This document shows positions 48,838 through 60,852 of a DNA stretch of 64,000 bases, in pieces. Numbering within the stretch: the stretch's first letter is position 1; each line of letters starts with the position of its first letter. The DNA is taken from positions 37,014,150 through 37,078,149 of the forward strand of contig NC_016134.3 in assembly GCF_000005505.3 (NCBI RefSeq). Reading direction: 5' to 3'. A program made the position numbers and the translations under genes. This stretch comes from Brachypodium distachyon. Its lineage: Eukaryota > Streptophyta > Magnoliopsida > Poales > Poaceae. The notes beneath the pieces were generated by a model that was not told the DNA's origin, searched no databases, and saw nothing but the letters and a program-made list of their open reading frames with translations.

Positions 48838-49905
48838 CGTAACATCATCCTTCACAATTCTTGTCAAATTTTTGGTCAATCATAGACCAACCAAATCCTT
48901 ACCCAATTATTTGACTAGTCAATTGTTGCCAAAATTGGCAAGTCATGAGTAGGCAATGCATGTGGTACCAAGCAGAAAAACCGACTTACCACAACCGCGT
49001 CGAATTTTAGGTGTACATGTGATTACAGTTTTGGGTGGGCAAAAATTGCGAGGAAAAAACAAATTTGCGGTTAGCTGAAATTTCGTTTTGTGCTATTTAG
49101 ATGCTAATTTTCGGTTGGCATTTTCTGGTAACCAAGTATCAAAATAAACCGGATTTCCTAACCAAAATTTTGATTTATACCGAATGCTGCCTCTGTATTC
49201 GCTGGCTATCGTCCTTGACTGAAATTCGTGTCTGCTCGTTTATATATCTTCCTTGGCATAACATGTAATCATCACTCACGTTGTTGCTCACATGAGCCAC
49301 GCAACCCAACCCCCGTACCGACCGGACCCATGCCACGTTACCCGCGTTGGCACGTCCCGAGTTGTGCCAAATGCCCAGCCCAGCCACCGTAGACCACATG
49401 AGGACGCATACAGTCAAACGAACCCACGCAGTACTCCAGCACGAGTAGTTCACACTTCACAGTACCATCCCTCCTCCTTTCCTTGATTCTCTTTCTCTCT
49501 CACTAAACCCCACCCCGCGCCACTCTCTCTCTTAAACCCCACGCGGCCCCTTGCTATTATTGCCCGCGCAGCGCTAGCTATATGGAGATGGACGGAGGGA
49601 CTCCTCGTCTCTGCCTTCATTTCTACCAGACCACCTGCTCCAACTCTGCCTCTTCGCCTTGGCACGCACGCACAGGCCAGAGCACGCACCTGCGCGCGCG
49701 CCATCCTCCCACGCCCACGCTCCCGCATCCCCACCACCCTCCCCCACGATTTCGTACACCGCCATCTCCGTTTTCCACCGCCTCCTCCTTGTGCCGCTGC
49801 CGCGGCGACTTCGGGGCTTCCTCTCCTCTGACGCCGGTCTAATGTGCTTCGGTAGCTAAGCCCGAGAGACCCCTCTGGCTCTGGGTTAATTTGGGTACAT
49901 GTGAG
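48838..49905 (+). promoter_or_regulatory. upstream and 5' leader region of DEP1
   Basis: AT-rich to about 49190, then increasingly C/T-rich. CTCTCTC-type pyrimidine tracts (49480-49530) are common in plant core promoters and leaders. No single TATA box stands out. Regulatory detail cannot be read from sequence alone. Confidence 0.4.
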
Positions 49906-52900
49906 ATGGGGGAGGGGGCAGCGGTGGTGGTGTTGGAGGCGCAGAGGCCCAGGTCGCCGCCGAGGTACCCGGACATGTGCGGCCGGCGGCGGATGCAGCT
50001 GGAGGTGCAGATCATGGACCGCGAGATCACGCACCTCAAGGTGAGGCTACTACCCGCGGCTGCGTTTCTCTGTGTTCTGTCCTGACGCCCCCCTCGGTGG
50101 GCGTGCTACTGCTTGATTGCTTCGTCTTCCTTGGACTTCACCGATTAATTTTAAAACGAGATCCGATTCGTCGCGCATCTAAAATAACAAGTCTAGAACG
50201 AGGTATACAGTAGTACCCAGCACGAGTGGTTGGCTGGTGTGATGAGTAATCCGTAGTTGTTAATTTTGTTGTTGTTTTAGGCAGTACTGATACGTAGGGT
50301 TTGACCGCTTAATTTACTACCTCTGCATCTAGGGTTTATTTATTGAGATTTTGGCTCTATTCGGGGATTCGAGCTTAATGCGAACTGCGAAGGGGAGGGG
50401 GGGCAGGCGGCGAACTGGGGCGCAATCAATTCGAGGCGAGACAATATTTGCCCTCTTTGGGCATGCCATGGACGTAGAGTGCCTTTGTCGTGTTTGGTTT
50501 GGTTGCTTGTGGCAAGAGAAGGATGGGCAGTGCGTGGTCTTGCCAGGCATGGAAGCATCGTCGTGTCTCCGTTCTCGCTAGGTGGACACGCACACGAAGG
50601 CTTGTGTCAGGCATTTTCCCATGGGCTTGCGCAAAGGTGGTGTTAACGGGCACCACCATGTGCTAGATTTCGTGTTTTATAGGGGTAGAAGATTTTTCCG
50701 ACGGGGGCTCCGCTTTTAAGGAGCAGATTTCTGAAGGTATTCAGATGACGGATTCTTCTTTAAACTAGTCAAAGGCGCTTTAGAGCAACTCCAATCGGTA
50801 CCCCTAAAACCCCTCCAACCCAGTTCATCCTCCAATTCTAAAATTTAGCCGGCGCGGTCCAAGATTTTAGCCGGCGTCTCAGGACGCACCCAACTCTACG
50901 GAGGGGGGGATCGGGGGCGCCGGCTGAAACCAAAAGACAACGCGGGCCACACCTGTCGGCGAGATAATACAAAATTCCTTGCTAATTTTTGCCGGCTTCC
51001 CCTTTTCCCTCCACTTCCCCCAGCCTAGGCGGCCAGTCCCGCCATTTTCCCATTCTCGCCGCTGACACCACCTCAAAGCGTCTCGCCGACACCACCACCG
51101 CCCCAAAAAAACCATGCCGCCGAAGAGGTATGCAGCGCCTCATTCCACGTTGGCCGGTGACGCAGCGGCGGAGAAACCCAAGGAGAAGGAGCGGCCACCT
51201 GGGATGAGCAATGCCGACTGGGTGGCGGATTGTACCCGCCGTGAACGGGAGAGGAAGGCCAAGGAGAGAAACGCCGACCTGGTGGTGGAAGCCGAGGCCC
51301 CAAATGGACCTCCAAGGAAGACGAGTGCCTCGCCGAAGCTTGGAAGGTCGTGAGCATGGATCCCTTCACCGGCGCGAATCAATCTGGCGACACCTATTAG
51401 AGGCATGTGAAGACGACGTATGATGAGCGCCGGGTCATCGATCGGGAGTTCGCGTCGGTGACCCATGATCGCAACGAGTCCGGCTTGTCGCACCGATGGC
51501 AAATGATCCAACAAGCGTGCAACAAGTGGCATGGCATTCAAGAAGAGGTGCGCCGGCAACCCGCAAGCGGCAGCAGCGCCCACGATCAGGTAAGCCGGCG
51601 CCTTTTTTCAGCTTTCTTGTCGCCGATTTTACATTTGCCGCCCGGTCTTGTAGATGGTTGCCATGTTCCCCGCCTTCCGAGAGGACAACGACAGCGCTGA
51701 TTTCAAGTTCATCCACGTCTTCGCAAGAATTGAGACGTGCGACAAGTGGACGGAGACGCGGAATGGCTTCACCAAGTTCGGCACCTACGACTCGAAAGCC
51801 GCTCCTCTGGCGGCAGCAGAAGGCCGGCCCATCGGCCACGAAGCGCCTGTACACATGCATTGAGAAGTGCATGTCCGCCGCCGCCGCACAAGCTGTGAAG
51901 AGGGACGAGCTCGCCGCCAAGAGGGAGGCGGTCGCGGCGTCACGGTGGGCGACGGTGATCAAGAAGCAAGATGACAAGCTCGAGATCCTCTAGGCGAATG
52001 TCGCGGCGAAGAAGAGGCGGGAGGACTTGTTGATCTTGACATGCGACACCACCGGCATGGGCGTTGAGGTGAAGGCGTGGTACGACGGCCAATGCAGGCT
52101 CATTTTGGCCGAAGCGAGAGCGCCGGCGTCGGCGCCTGCCACAATAGCAACGGCCACCTCTACTCCATCGGTGCCCTCACCGCCCGAAACAGCAACTCCG
52201 GCCACTTCTACACCACCGGCGGGCTCAGAAGTGCCATCAGCGCCGGCGGATGATGAAGGGGCCGAGTGATTTCACTTTTACTTAAGTTTGATGTTATTTT
52301 GATCGCCGAAACTTGTGATGAACTTGGGTGATTTGGGCCAGCATGTGAAATGGCGGCAAAACTTTGTTTGAATTGTATTTTTTGGGGGGCCGACGTTTGG
52401 GGGTGCGGCTAGGCCTCAAACGAAGAGGGTGCGTCTAGCGTCGGACGCGAAATGTGGTGGTGGGGGTGGGGGGGGGGGGGCGAGTGGAAATGCTCTTACT
52501 CATATTTATAAATCTTCTTACAAGTTAGTACTACTTTAGAATCATACAACTTTGTTTTTCAAAAAGATATTGAGGTTATGGCCGTAAATCAAGAGCCTTG
52601 ATGAGTTAAAGGAGTCCAGACTAGCATTACTTTTTTTAAGCATCGATTTGCTACTAAAATGTACAGGCAACCTTAATTTACTTAGTCCATCAAATGCTTG
52701 GAGTTCACTCTAGTTTTTCTATTGAAGCGACACACGGTTCCTCAAATTATATTTGTGATTTTATTGGTTATTCATGAGTTATGAGTTTTCTTCCACTATG
52801 AAACTATGTTGAAAAGGATTTAAAATTAGGGTCTACATAGTCCACTCACATATTCGACATGGTAAACTATAGAGTAAGATTTGCAAGACTGCACATATGT

Positions 52901-55900
52901 TGTACAAACGATTGTCAAACTCCACATATGTTGCATAAACTACTGCCGAACCACATTTAAGAAACAATATCCCGAAACATTACATTTAGAATAACAATGC
53001 GACACAGAACCCCACCTTTTAGATGTTGCCTATCGTATATAGTTCTTCCCATGTGGGTATAATGAAGTGGCACGGCCGGTGTGACCTCTTCGCGTTGGCA
53101 GAACTCTAGCCACCTGGTATGAATTGTGTCCTTCTGTTACACATGGATGCTAGCAATGACTCACTGATAGGTTGGCCCTGGCAAATCTTAAATGTGGAGT
53201 TTTGCTATATATATTGTGACCTTCAATGTTGAATTTTGGAAGAGAAAAAATCCTAAGGTACGGAATTTACTGTAAACAGAGCATGTATGATGTATAGTAC
53301 CAAATCTTTTGTAATTGAGTAAAATTTACAAAACCACTGCTCCAAGGGTAGAGTTTCATGGAGCTACCACTTCAGTGGTTCGCATCAGTTGACCACTACT
53401 TTAGGGGCAATTATTTTCACTTTGCTCAAATCTGACCGATTAGTCCATTTGACAGCGAATCCGACAAGGCAGGTCCACATGTAAGGTGCTAGTCGGCAAT
53501 TTTTGTACTTCCTCCGTCCTGTTTTAAGAGGCGCATTCATACCAATCTGTCCGTCTATATGAGGTGCAGATCGTTTTTTAATAACCTTCTTCTAACTAGA
53601 TGCTATGCCTTACAACATTAAATAATTGCATGCCCCTAAACAGACCAATCTCTAAATGCATGTATGCTGGGCAGAGCTATATAGAAAAGCATTCATGAAG
53701 GGCCCCACGAAAAAACAAAGCCCAAAAAATTAGTGCTAACTCGGGTTTCTAAAGTCATTGGTACGTGCGCGGAAACAAGCACGCCTGGTAGAAGGACGGA
53801 GGGAGTACATCTCAATTTTCCACTCAGCCCCCTCAGTTTCTTTTATATATTCCCATTAATTTTTTCCTTGGATCCCTTTTCTTCTAATCCCGTTCTTCTC
53901 CCGTTCACGTTCTCTGCCACGAGCCCACGACCCTCCTGGATTTCTTGTCCCGAGCAGCTGCTACTCGCCCCCTCGCCGTCTCTCCGCAGGCCTGAGCAGC
54001 ACCACCTACCATCGACGCTCCGCCGCGGCGGGAGCAAAGCAGCAGCTAGGGCACGCCTCTCACTAGCTGCTGCTGCACGAGCGCCACCCGCGGCGATGCC
54101 GTCGCTGTTCCCAAGACTAGGTCCCTAACCCGCCTCTGCCTCTTCACCGTCGTCCTCCACCGGCGCCTGGGCCGCACCGCCTTGTCCTCCGCAGGCGACT
54201 GGGCCGCTGCCTCGTCCTCCTGCTCTTCGTCGAACAGGCGGCGCCCGTCAGACACCTTGCGTCAATCAGAGCTCCTCGGCGCGGCTCGCAGCAAGAGGCT
54301 GCGTAGGAAGTCGGTTCTGGTGGCCTATGAGCAGAGCGACGCCGGCGTCGAGGTGACCAGCAGCGACTCGCGGCGGGTCAGGGCAGACGGCGAGCGCGAG
54401 GCGAGGAATCTCAGCTTCTTCTCCCGCTCCGGCGAGGAATCGTCTCAGATGCTCCGGCCGCTCCCCGCCTCTGCGCGGCCCTCGAGAGACTCCGTGTCGA
54501 TCGAGCGCGCCGCTTCACAGCTGGAGCCCGCCGTCGTTCCGCCTGCTGAAGCCCCTCGTCGCCCCCTTTCTTCCTCGCCTCCGGCAAAGCGCCACCATGA
54601 GCAACGACCACACACGACCCAAGCTGCTACTTTGTTGTGCGGCTGCTCGCTGTGCAGCCGCTGTACTGCTGCAGTGCTGCTGCTGCTGTTTGCTGTGTGC
54701 AGGTGAAGCTAGTGAAGCCGGGAACCAAGCAGAGCTGCTTCCGTTTGTTGTGTGGCGGTCGCCGGCCGGCCTGCCATCCAGGGAGTGAGTCGGAGAAGAA
54801 GATGAAGCCGAAGGGGCTAAGGGAAAAAAAGACTGACGTGGACAGACAAAAATAACCGTGTATGGCCTTACATGTGGGCCCAACCTGTCGGTTTTATTGT
54901 TAACCTCACTAATCCGGCAGTTTTGGGTGAAGTGAAAATAATTACTCCTAGAGTAGTGGTCAACTGATGCGAACCCTTAAAGTTGTAACTCCGTGAAACC
55001 CTAACACCTGGAGTAGTGGTTTTGTGAAATTTACTATTTGTAATTTGTACTGCATTTGGAATATGCACAAATGGATAATACGCTTTACATGACATTTTGT
55101 TATTATCGGTTTTATGCATATCAAATGGAAAAAGATCTAAATTCATTGACTAGACACAAACCTGGTTTTGCAGGATGAGCTACAATTACTTGAAGGAGCT
55201 CAACCGGTTTCACATTCTGGATGCTTGAAAGAGTAAGCACTATTGCCTTTTTTGTATTGCAGATTATTCTTTCACTTGAAATTTATTGGAATTATTTAAG
55301 TCTTGAATGAAATTTATTTTAGATTAACTTACTCTTGTATAGTCATATGCACGCATAATGTGTTCTGTTTTTTTTATCAATGATGCTGCATTTTCATGTC
55401 TGATATACAAAGATGTTGTCATATTTATGGATTTTACTTAGTAGTAGTACGATACTGCCTTCATACAATTCTACGTCAGTTTGGTTTGTTGTAATTGTTG
55501 TTTCTCTATCTATTCCATATTGTATTATTGGAAGTCATGCTTGCAGTGACTTACTAGAAAATATGAAAATTAACTTTCCTCGCAGTTACTCACCAGATAA
55601 CCCCACTTGCATCACTAGCAGGTAGTTCCTGTACGGGTTACTAATATCCTAGTCCAATACTTTTCAGGGTAAATCACTATGTCGGTATGAAACAAGACCC
55701 GTTGATAACAATGTATGGCCTATGTACGAATATTATATTCCCTTAAGAATTTACAATGTTGGTTGTGACACCTTCTTGTTTTCTTCCAGTAACAAAAGGA
55801 AGCACCGATCCTGTCGTCTTTATTGGTGGGTCAGGTATGTGTGCCCTCATACAATGCTTCTAGGGATTCAGTTGCAAGTGTGCACAACTTTTGATTCATA

Positions 55901-57373
55901 TGTCATGTCGAATTCAAGTCATTTAACTTTTAACAATCCTTTAATACACCATGGTCCCTCTGTACGTCAAAAGTTAGTTAAGTGATCATGTAGCTTGCAT
56001 TATTCTGCCTGGAGAATCCAAATAATATTGTCCTCATAACTACATGAGAAAATAATACACTAGTTCAATGTATCACCTCTTGTATCTTTTTCCTTGGAAA
56101 TTGGTGCAACAAGTGGAGATACCACCTCTGTTTTTCTTCCTTGGAAAATTTGTGCTATAACTGCAGATGCATAATCTTGTTCTCTAGGAAATAGTCTTAG
56201 GCATAATTTTGCCACTTTTATTGTGTACTTCGTAAATTTTACTGCTTATCACTCAACAAAATATTTGTTGTTATATTCTACTCCCTCCGATTCATAATAA
56301 GTGTCTCAGATTTAGTGCAACATCATACTAACTTAGTACAAAATCTGAGACACTAATTATGGATCGGAGGGAGTACTTTTAGAAGCCGTAATATTGGCTT
56401 CATTACTTCTCTGAGAATACTGAGGCTTTTTTTATGTGCATAGAGAATATTGAGGCTATTGCTTGTCGTTGCCTCCTGCTAGGCGATGCATGTATACTGT
56501 ACAACCAAGCAGTACACATGTTTGTGTGTGTTGGTATTCATGTAACATATTTTTTGCTGCTCGTGTCAATGGCAACACTGAGCTTACTTTGGTAAATAAT
56601 AAATCTTCTCCAGATCGAAGTTGGGCGTGTGCATTTCATGGTTTTGCTGCTCCTGTCAATGCTTACCAAAGTGCAAAAGTCCAAGGTGTTTCAACTGTTC
56701 ATGCTGCAACGATGAGTCGTGCTGCAAACCAAATTGTTCATGCTGTAGTCCAGACTGTAGCTGCTTCAAGATCTCTTCATGCTGCAAGCCAAACTGCAGT
56801 CCATTTTGCGACCTATGGTGCTGCAAACCAAACTGGGCCTGCTTCAACACCTCTTCGTGCTGCAAATCCCAGTGCAGCTGCCCCAGCCCAAATTGCTGCA
56901 CCTGCAACCTGCCAAGCTGTAAGTGCAACCCTTGTGGTGAATGCAAACCGGAATGCAGCTCATGCTCCGGCGGTTGCTGCGATTGCAAGCCTAGTTGCAG
57001 TTGCTGCAATGATCAATGCTGCAGCTGTGTAGAGAGCTGCTCCTGTTCTTGCCCTCGATGCTTGGGCTGCTTCAGCTGCTTCAAGTTCCTCAAATGCTCC
57101 TGCGCAGGCTGCTCAAACTTGTGCAAGTGTTCCTGCACGCAATGCTTCAATTGCCAGTCTTCGTGCTGCAAGGGACAGCCTTCTTGCTTCAAGTGCCAGT
57201 CGTCTTGCTGCGACGAAGGGGGCTGCTGCCGTAGCACATCATGCTTCAGTTGTCCAGAGCCTTCGTGCCCCGAATGTTCTTGTGGGTGTGTTTGGTCATG
57301 CAAAAACTGTACAGAAGGATGTCGATGCGCTCGCTGCTGTAACCCTTGCTGTGCTACCGGATGTTTGTGTTGA
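49906..57373 (+). CDS. DEP1: DENSE AND ERECT PANICLE 1: cysteine-rich G-protein gamma subunit, 5 exons
   Basis: A type-C heterotrimeric G-protein gamma subunit. In rice DEP1 (qPE9-1) controls panicle density, plant height and nitrogen response. Exons are 49906-50040, 55174-55232, 55668-55712, 55790-55834 and 56614-57373, all GT-AG with matching phase, for 347 residues. The N-terminal G-gamma-like part reads [20 protein letters not shown], then [18 protein letters not shown] and [20 protein letters not shown] hydrophobic junction ([10 protein letters not shown]) leads into a long tail of Cys-rich repeats ([24 protein letters not shown]). It ends [15 protein letters not shown] ... GCLC, as in rice. 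The tail is complete, not truncated as in the rice dep1 allele, though the total is shorter than the 426 residues I recall for rice. Partners would be G-beta and G-alpha at the plasma membrane. GS3 was excluded because the start and repeats match DEP1. Confidence 0.95.
50783..52495 (+). mobile_element. PIF/Harbinger element lacking transposase, in DEP1 intron 1
   Basis: TTA duplications at 50780-50782 and 52496-52498. Inverted ends GAGCAACTCCAATCG and the complement of GAGCATTTCCACTCG. The interior carries a decayed ORF1 of the Myb/NAM-associated type that accompanies the Harbinger transposase, but no DDE transposase. Confidence 0.8.
51114..52269 (+). pseudogene. Harbinger ORF1 (Myb/SANT-like, NAM-associated type), degenerate
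   Basis: The frame starts [11 protein letters not shown]. Later pieces are [13 protein letters not shown], then a stop where TYW is usual, then [31 protein letters not shown], and after a likely intron (51590-51653) [18 protein letters not shown]-terminal part follows in other frames ([29 protein letters not shown]) ending in a Pro/Ala/Thr-rich tail at TGA 52267-52269. ORF1 proteins of this family bind DNA and partner the transposase. Frameshifts and stops mean it is not functional. Confidence 0.7.
53317..55036. mobile_element. Mutator-type, Pack-MULE-like element in DEP1 intron 1
   Basis: A perfect 9-bp duplication TTTGTAATT (53308-53316 and 55037-55045). Inverted arms of about 170 bp start GAGTAAAATTTACAAAACCA and share TTCGCATCAGTTGACCACTA in both arms. 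The GC-rich centre (about 53930-54720) encodes Ser/Arg-rich frames of unknown origin, possibly captured host exons. A Stowaway MITE sits in its left part. Confidence 0.8.
53518..53805. mobile_element. Stowaway MITE nested in the Mutator-type element
   Basis: Ends CTTCCTCCGTCCTG and GGACGGAGGGAG between TA (53516-53517 and 53806-53807); 288 bp. It inserted after the surrounding element, which it interrupts. Confidence 0.75.
56281..56373. mobile_element. Stowaway MITE in DEP1 intron 4
   Basis: A 93-bp element, CTCCCTCCGATTCATAATAA to the complementary end GGATCGGAGGGAG, between TA (56279-56280 and 56374-56375). The middle CTCAGATTT/AAATCTGAG is also inverted, so the whole folds into one hairpin. 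It lies 240 bp before the exon 5 acceptor. Confidence 0.93.
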
Positions 57374-57949
57374 AGGAGAACCCTCCTTTTGGGAAAATAC
57401 ACTGGTGAATATGGGTCTGCTCCACCCCTTGATTTGCTCCCTTCAATCATTAGAGATCTTTTTCGATTATAGCATAAAACGATTTCATATAGTTTTGCAT
57501 GGAGTTATGAGGGCGCTTCCGATGCTGCTTCTCATCCACAGTAGGAAAAAAAAGCTGATGCAGCGATTTCATACAGTACATTATTGTGCACCCAACACAT
57601 GCTATATTTTTGAGCAAGTATCAGAAAACCCCTACAAATGGTGGTTCGATACCAGAAAAACATATTGTTTTTATTATATTTTTCCTTTGACCATAACTAT
57701 TGTGCAAATTTGAATCAGGAAGCTAAATTTGGAGATTAGAGGGCATTTGACTGGGTCTGTACATCATGGCAAAATAATCCTTTTGAAAAAAAGAGAATAT
57801 TTCATAAAGACACATTTCATAGCATGAGGTTGGACTGTTTGCGAACATAATTTCCGTGTTCATGAACAAAACGAACACACATGATCTTTTTCGAAACAAC
57901 AAAATAATTTGGTCTAAACAATGATAGAACGAGCAACTTCAAGCAAATG
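57374..57949. other. DEP1 3' flank
   Basis: 3' untranslated and intergenic sequence up to the LTR of the Gypsy element. No other feature. Confidence 0.5.
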
Positions 57950-58713
57950 TGTCGGAGCACGAGTCTCCGGCACCGGGGATGCTGAGCACCCCCTTTTTTG
58001 GTTCGGTGGAGGGCGAGGTGATCGCTCTGGCGATCGCCGGCGTGACGATAGACACGAAGTGTGGACACGTGGATTTACCCAGGTTCGGGCCACCCAGGAA
58101 GCTACTTGGCGATGGCTCAAACTAGGGCTCAAACTAGGACTGATCGGAACCCTTTGACCGGTGGCACCGGTCCTCCTTTTATAGACAAGGGGATACCACG
58201 GGTGCCAGTGCATGCAGTGTGACACGTTTCCTAAACGCGTGTCACACCCACATGAAATACATTTCTGCTCATCAATGCTGGACGCCATGCAGCGCCCGGT
58301 CCACTGTACACGGTAGAAAAAAATGGTTCGTAGGGTAGTCGCCCTAGCCTTGTTAACTAAGACTAGGCCTGCTGATAGGACTCCTGTCCGTGCATTAAAT
58401 GCACTGCGCCCGCCGTCTTGTCCTGTCTTCACTGTTCCGCGGGCCCCGCCTGCATGCCTGTGCGTGGGTTGCTGGGGTGCCCCTTCCCGGCTAGCCCACC
58501 CGGCTAGCAGCCAGGAGGCGTTTCTTCAGCTTCCCAGGATTGAGGTTCGCGGGGCTTCTTATATGCGGGCCCTTAGCTTCACCCTCACCAAGGGCCGTCT
58601 CCTGGAGGCCGGCTTCCCGGACTCATCGCTTCCCGGGAGGCCTTCCCGACGGGGCTTCGTTACTGGCGACCCGCGCATCCCGTATCAGTGGGACCCCGTG
58701 GGCCACTGGTACA
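57950..58713 (-). repeat. 3' LTR of the Gypsy element
   Basis: The minus strand begins TGTACCAGTGGCCC and ends CCGACA, so TG...CA. Immediately before it is GGGGGCTACTAT, a likely polypurine tract. The minus-strand CTATAAAAGG (58175-58184) is a strong TATA box at a typical LTR position. The partner LTR is outside the window, so the boundaries are unconfirmed. Confidence 0.6.
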
Positions 58714-59125
58714 ATAGTAGCCCCCGGGCGTGGGCCGACAGCCTTGAAGCTCCCAGCGAGTGCTATCCTCGGTCGGTTGCCGGGCTACGCCCTATCCGAC
58801 GCGTGGGTCCCAAGGGGAGTCCCCCTGGCACCCGGCCTCACGGGCCGCATTTACGGTTCCACTCCTCCGAGCGAAACAGTCGGGCGCACGATTTCGTGCC
58901 GTATCCCACTTAATCACGAGAGAGTTAAGGCCACGTCGCGCACCCCCTCTTAATCTCCGATTCTTTAGGGCACTTTACTGCTGATCGTGGGGGTGTCCGT
59001 TGCAGCCCGCCAGCCCCGATAAATACCCAAGGCTGGCGGCGGGCACTCCCCACTGCCTCTTGCTCCTGCCATTGCCTAGCTCTCTGCGCCCCAACTCCAA
59101 CCAAATCACCTCCCCACCTTTGCCG
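58714..59125 (+). promoter_or_regulatory. upstream region of the antisense gene in the Gypsy element
   Basis: The plus strand shows CGATAAATACCC near 59026, about 100 bp before the ATG of the plus-strand frame at 59126. It is a possible TATA box for antisense transcription. Confidence 0.4.
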
Positions 59126-60270
59126 ATGTATTCCAAGGGCCAGAACCGTCCCAAGGGGAGCACCAGCAAAGGGGAAAAGCGTGAGAAGGTCAGCAAGAAG
59201 GAACTGTCGGACCGAGCCCGGAAGGATGAGGAAATGCAGGCTAAGTTCGCCTTCTTCCTCCCCGGGTACAACGACGAGGGGGTAGACAAGCTGGTCTTGG
59301 CGCTTGCCACCAAGCACAACGAGTACGGGCCGACGCGTATTCTCCCCGTCGGCGCGAAGCGCGACCCGCAGTACTTCCAGATCTTCGGGAGGTTCATCCT
59401 AGCCGGATTCGTGCCGCTGCACTCCTACTTTCTTTCAGCCATCATGGAGACCTACGGGCTCATCATGGCGCAACTTCACCCCACGTTGTTCTTCACATTA
59501 GCTGTCTTCCAACGCCTTTGTGAAGCATTCGTGGGGGTGATGCCGTCGGTGGCTCTGTTTCGCCACTACTACTACCCGAGGGTGGAGAAGAAGGCTCCCC
59601 TGTCCTCGGGAGTGGTGTTCCGATTCCGCGACAGGATCAAGTCGGAGTTCATCGAGATGGGGAAGAAGAAGATCGAGCGCGAATGGCGCCGCGACTGGTG
59701 CTGGGTGCGCACCGACGAGCTCCAGGAGTTCCACGAGGAGCCCCTCGGGCCCCGAAGGACTCTAACGACTGGACGCTCCGCGACCAAAAGGATGAGGAGT
59801 TGGCCCTGATCTGTGCCAAGAGCAAGGCTTTCTGCGAGGCTTGGCTCACGGACACGGAGCGCCACTTCATCGGGAGGCGCGTGGCTCCCATACAGCGGCG
59901 CTCACATCCGGCGTGGATGTACACCGGGTCCGGCGACCGGACCCGACTGCAGCGCACTAACCTCTTCCCGGAGGAAGTGCAGTTCTGGGTGAAGGGCATA
60001 ACCGGTGAGGACGAACCCTACCGGCTGCCCCCGCTTGGCGTCCCCCTGGTGAGGCGGTCTGCGGCGGAGCGGGCGAGCAGGCAGGAGGCCAGCCCGCAGC
60101 CTCAGGAGCCTCACGACAACGTGGGGCCTGGGGCCTCCGGCGGCAGCGACGCAGCTGCAACAGCCGCCCCGACTACCCCGGCGGCTCCGCCAGTCCCACG
60201 CACGCGGAGCGGCCCCCCGGCGAGGAGCATCCTGGCGGACATGGTGCTCAAGCTCAAACCGGTGGGGTGA
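59126..60270 (+). pseudogene. Gypsy-associated antisense protein (transposase_28-like), frameshifted
   Basis: The frame starts MYSKGQNRPKGSTSKGEKRE. It continues through FGRFILAGFVPLHSYFLSAI, FHEEPLGPR and an RDWCWVRTDEL motif typical of the plant family annotated as gypsy-type transposase (PF04195). Near 59752 the frame shifts by one base and resumes as APKDSNDWTLRDQKDEELAL. It ends in a Pro/Ala-rich stretch at TGA 60270. GTGAGC at about 60267 and TTCCAG near 60347 may bound an intron leading to a Lys/Arg/Ser-rich continuation, and another candidate intron follows at about 60523-60585. The biochemical function of this family is unknown. It lies antisense to pol. Confidence 0.65.
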
Positions 60271-60852
60271 GCTCAACGTTGTCCAAAACACTTGTGATTT
60301 CGTAAATTTTTCGTGTGCCTGACTAACTTGTTTTTGCGCCTTCCAGTTCGTCGAGGAAGAGGGGGCAGACCAGCACGTCGCCGGCAGCCCCGACAAAGAA
60401 GCCCCGCCCGACATCAGGCGGCGGCGACCGAGATGCCGCAGACACGGCTGTTGAGACGGCGGCAGCGGCCACTGGGGACCCGAGGGTCCCCGATTCGAGC
60501 TCGCAGGGCACCGCCCGGCGGCAGGTATGTGCGAGTTCCACCATTTCTTTTACCCATGCGTGCCATCTCCCATATTTGACGCAGGTGCTCTTCGTGCAGT
60601 CACCGGGGATGTTCCGGCAGCGCCCGCGCCCACCGAGCAGCAGGGCTTGGCTAGGCCGGGGGCGCTTCGTCAAATCCCGACGCACCCTCAGGGTCACAGA
60701 CGGTTGCGGCGGGGTCCTCCTCCTCCGGCGGAGCTGCCTTCAGCCTGGGAGCAGGGGAGCTCGCCGGGCGGACATGGGGTTGGATCACTTTCGACCCCAA
60801 CGTGTCCCAGCAGGGACACCAAGTGATTGAGATCATCCAGCAGTAGCAGCGG

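Larger units (their letters stand above)
50041..55173 (+). other. 5.1-kb intron 1 of DEP1, built of transposons
   Basis: Donor GTGAGG at 50041, acceptor TTTTGCAG ending 55173. About two thirds is made of two elements: PIF/Harbinger 50783-52495 and Mutator-type 53317-55036, the latter with a nested Stowaway. The rest (50041-50782, 52499-53307, 55046-55173) has no recognised feature. Confidence 0.85.

Noticed and set aside
49906..57373. Possibility that the G-gamma gene is GS3 rather than DEP1
   Set aside because: The N-terminus ([21 protein letters not shown] type) and the CCKPNCSC repeats and final [15 protein letters not shown] match DEP1, and the tail is much longer than in GS3.
56463..57450. 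Alternative frames across the Cys-rich tail (189 residues plus strand, 145 minus strand)
   Set aside because: They are shifted readings of TGC-rich codons. Splice phase from exons 1-4 fixes the Cys-rich frame.
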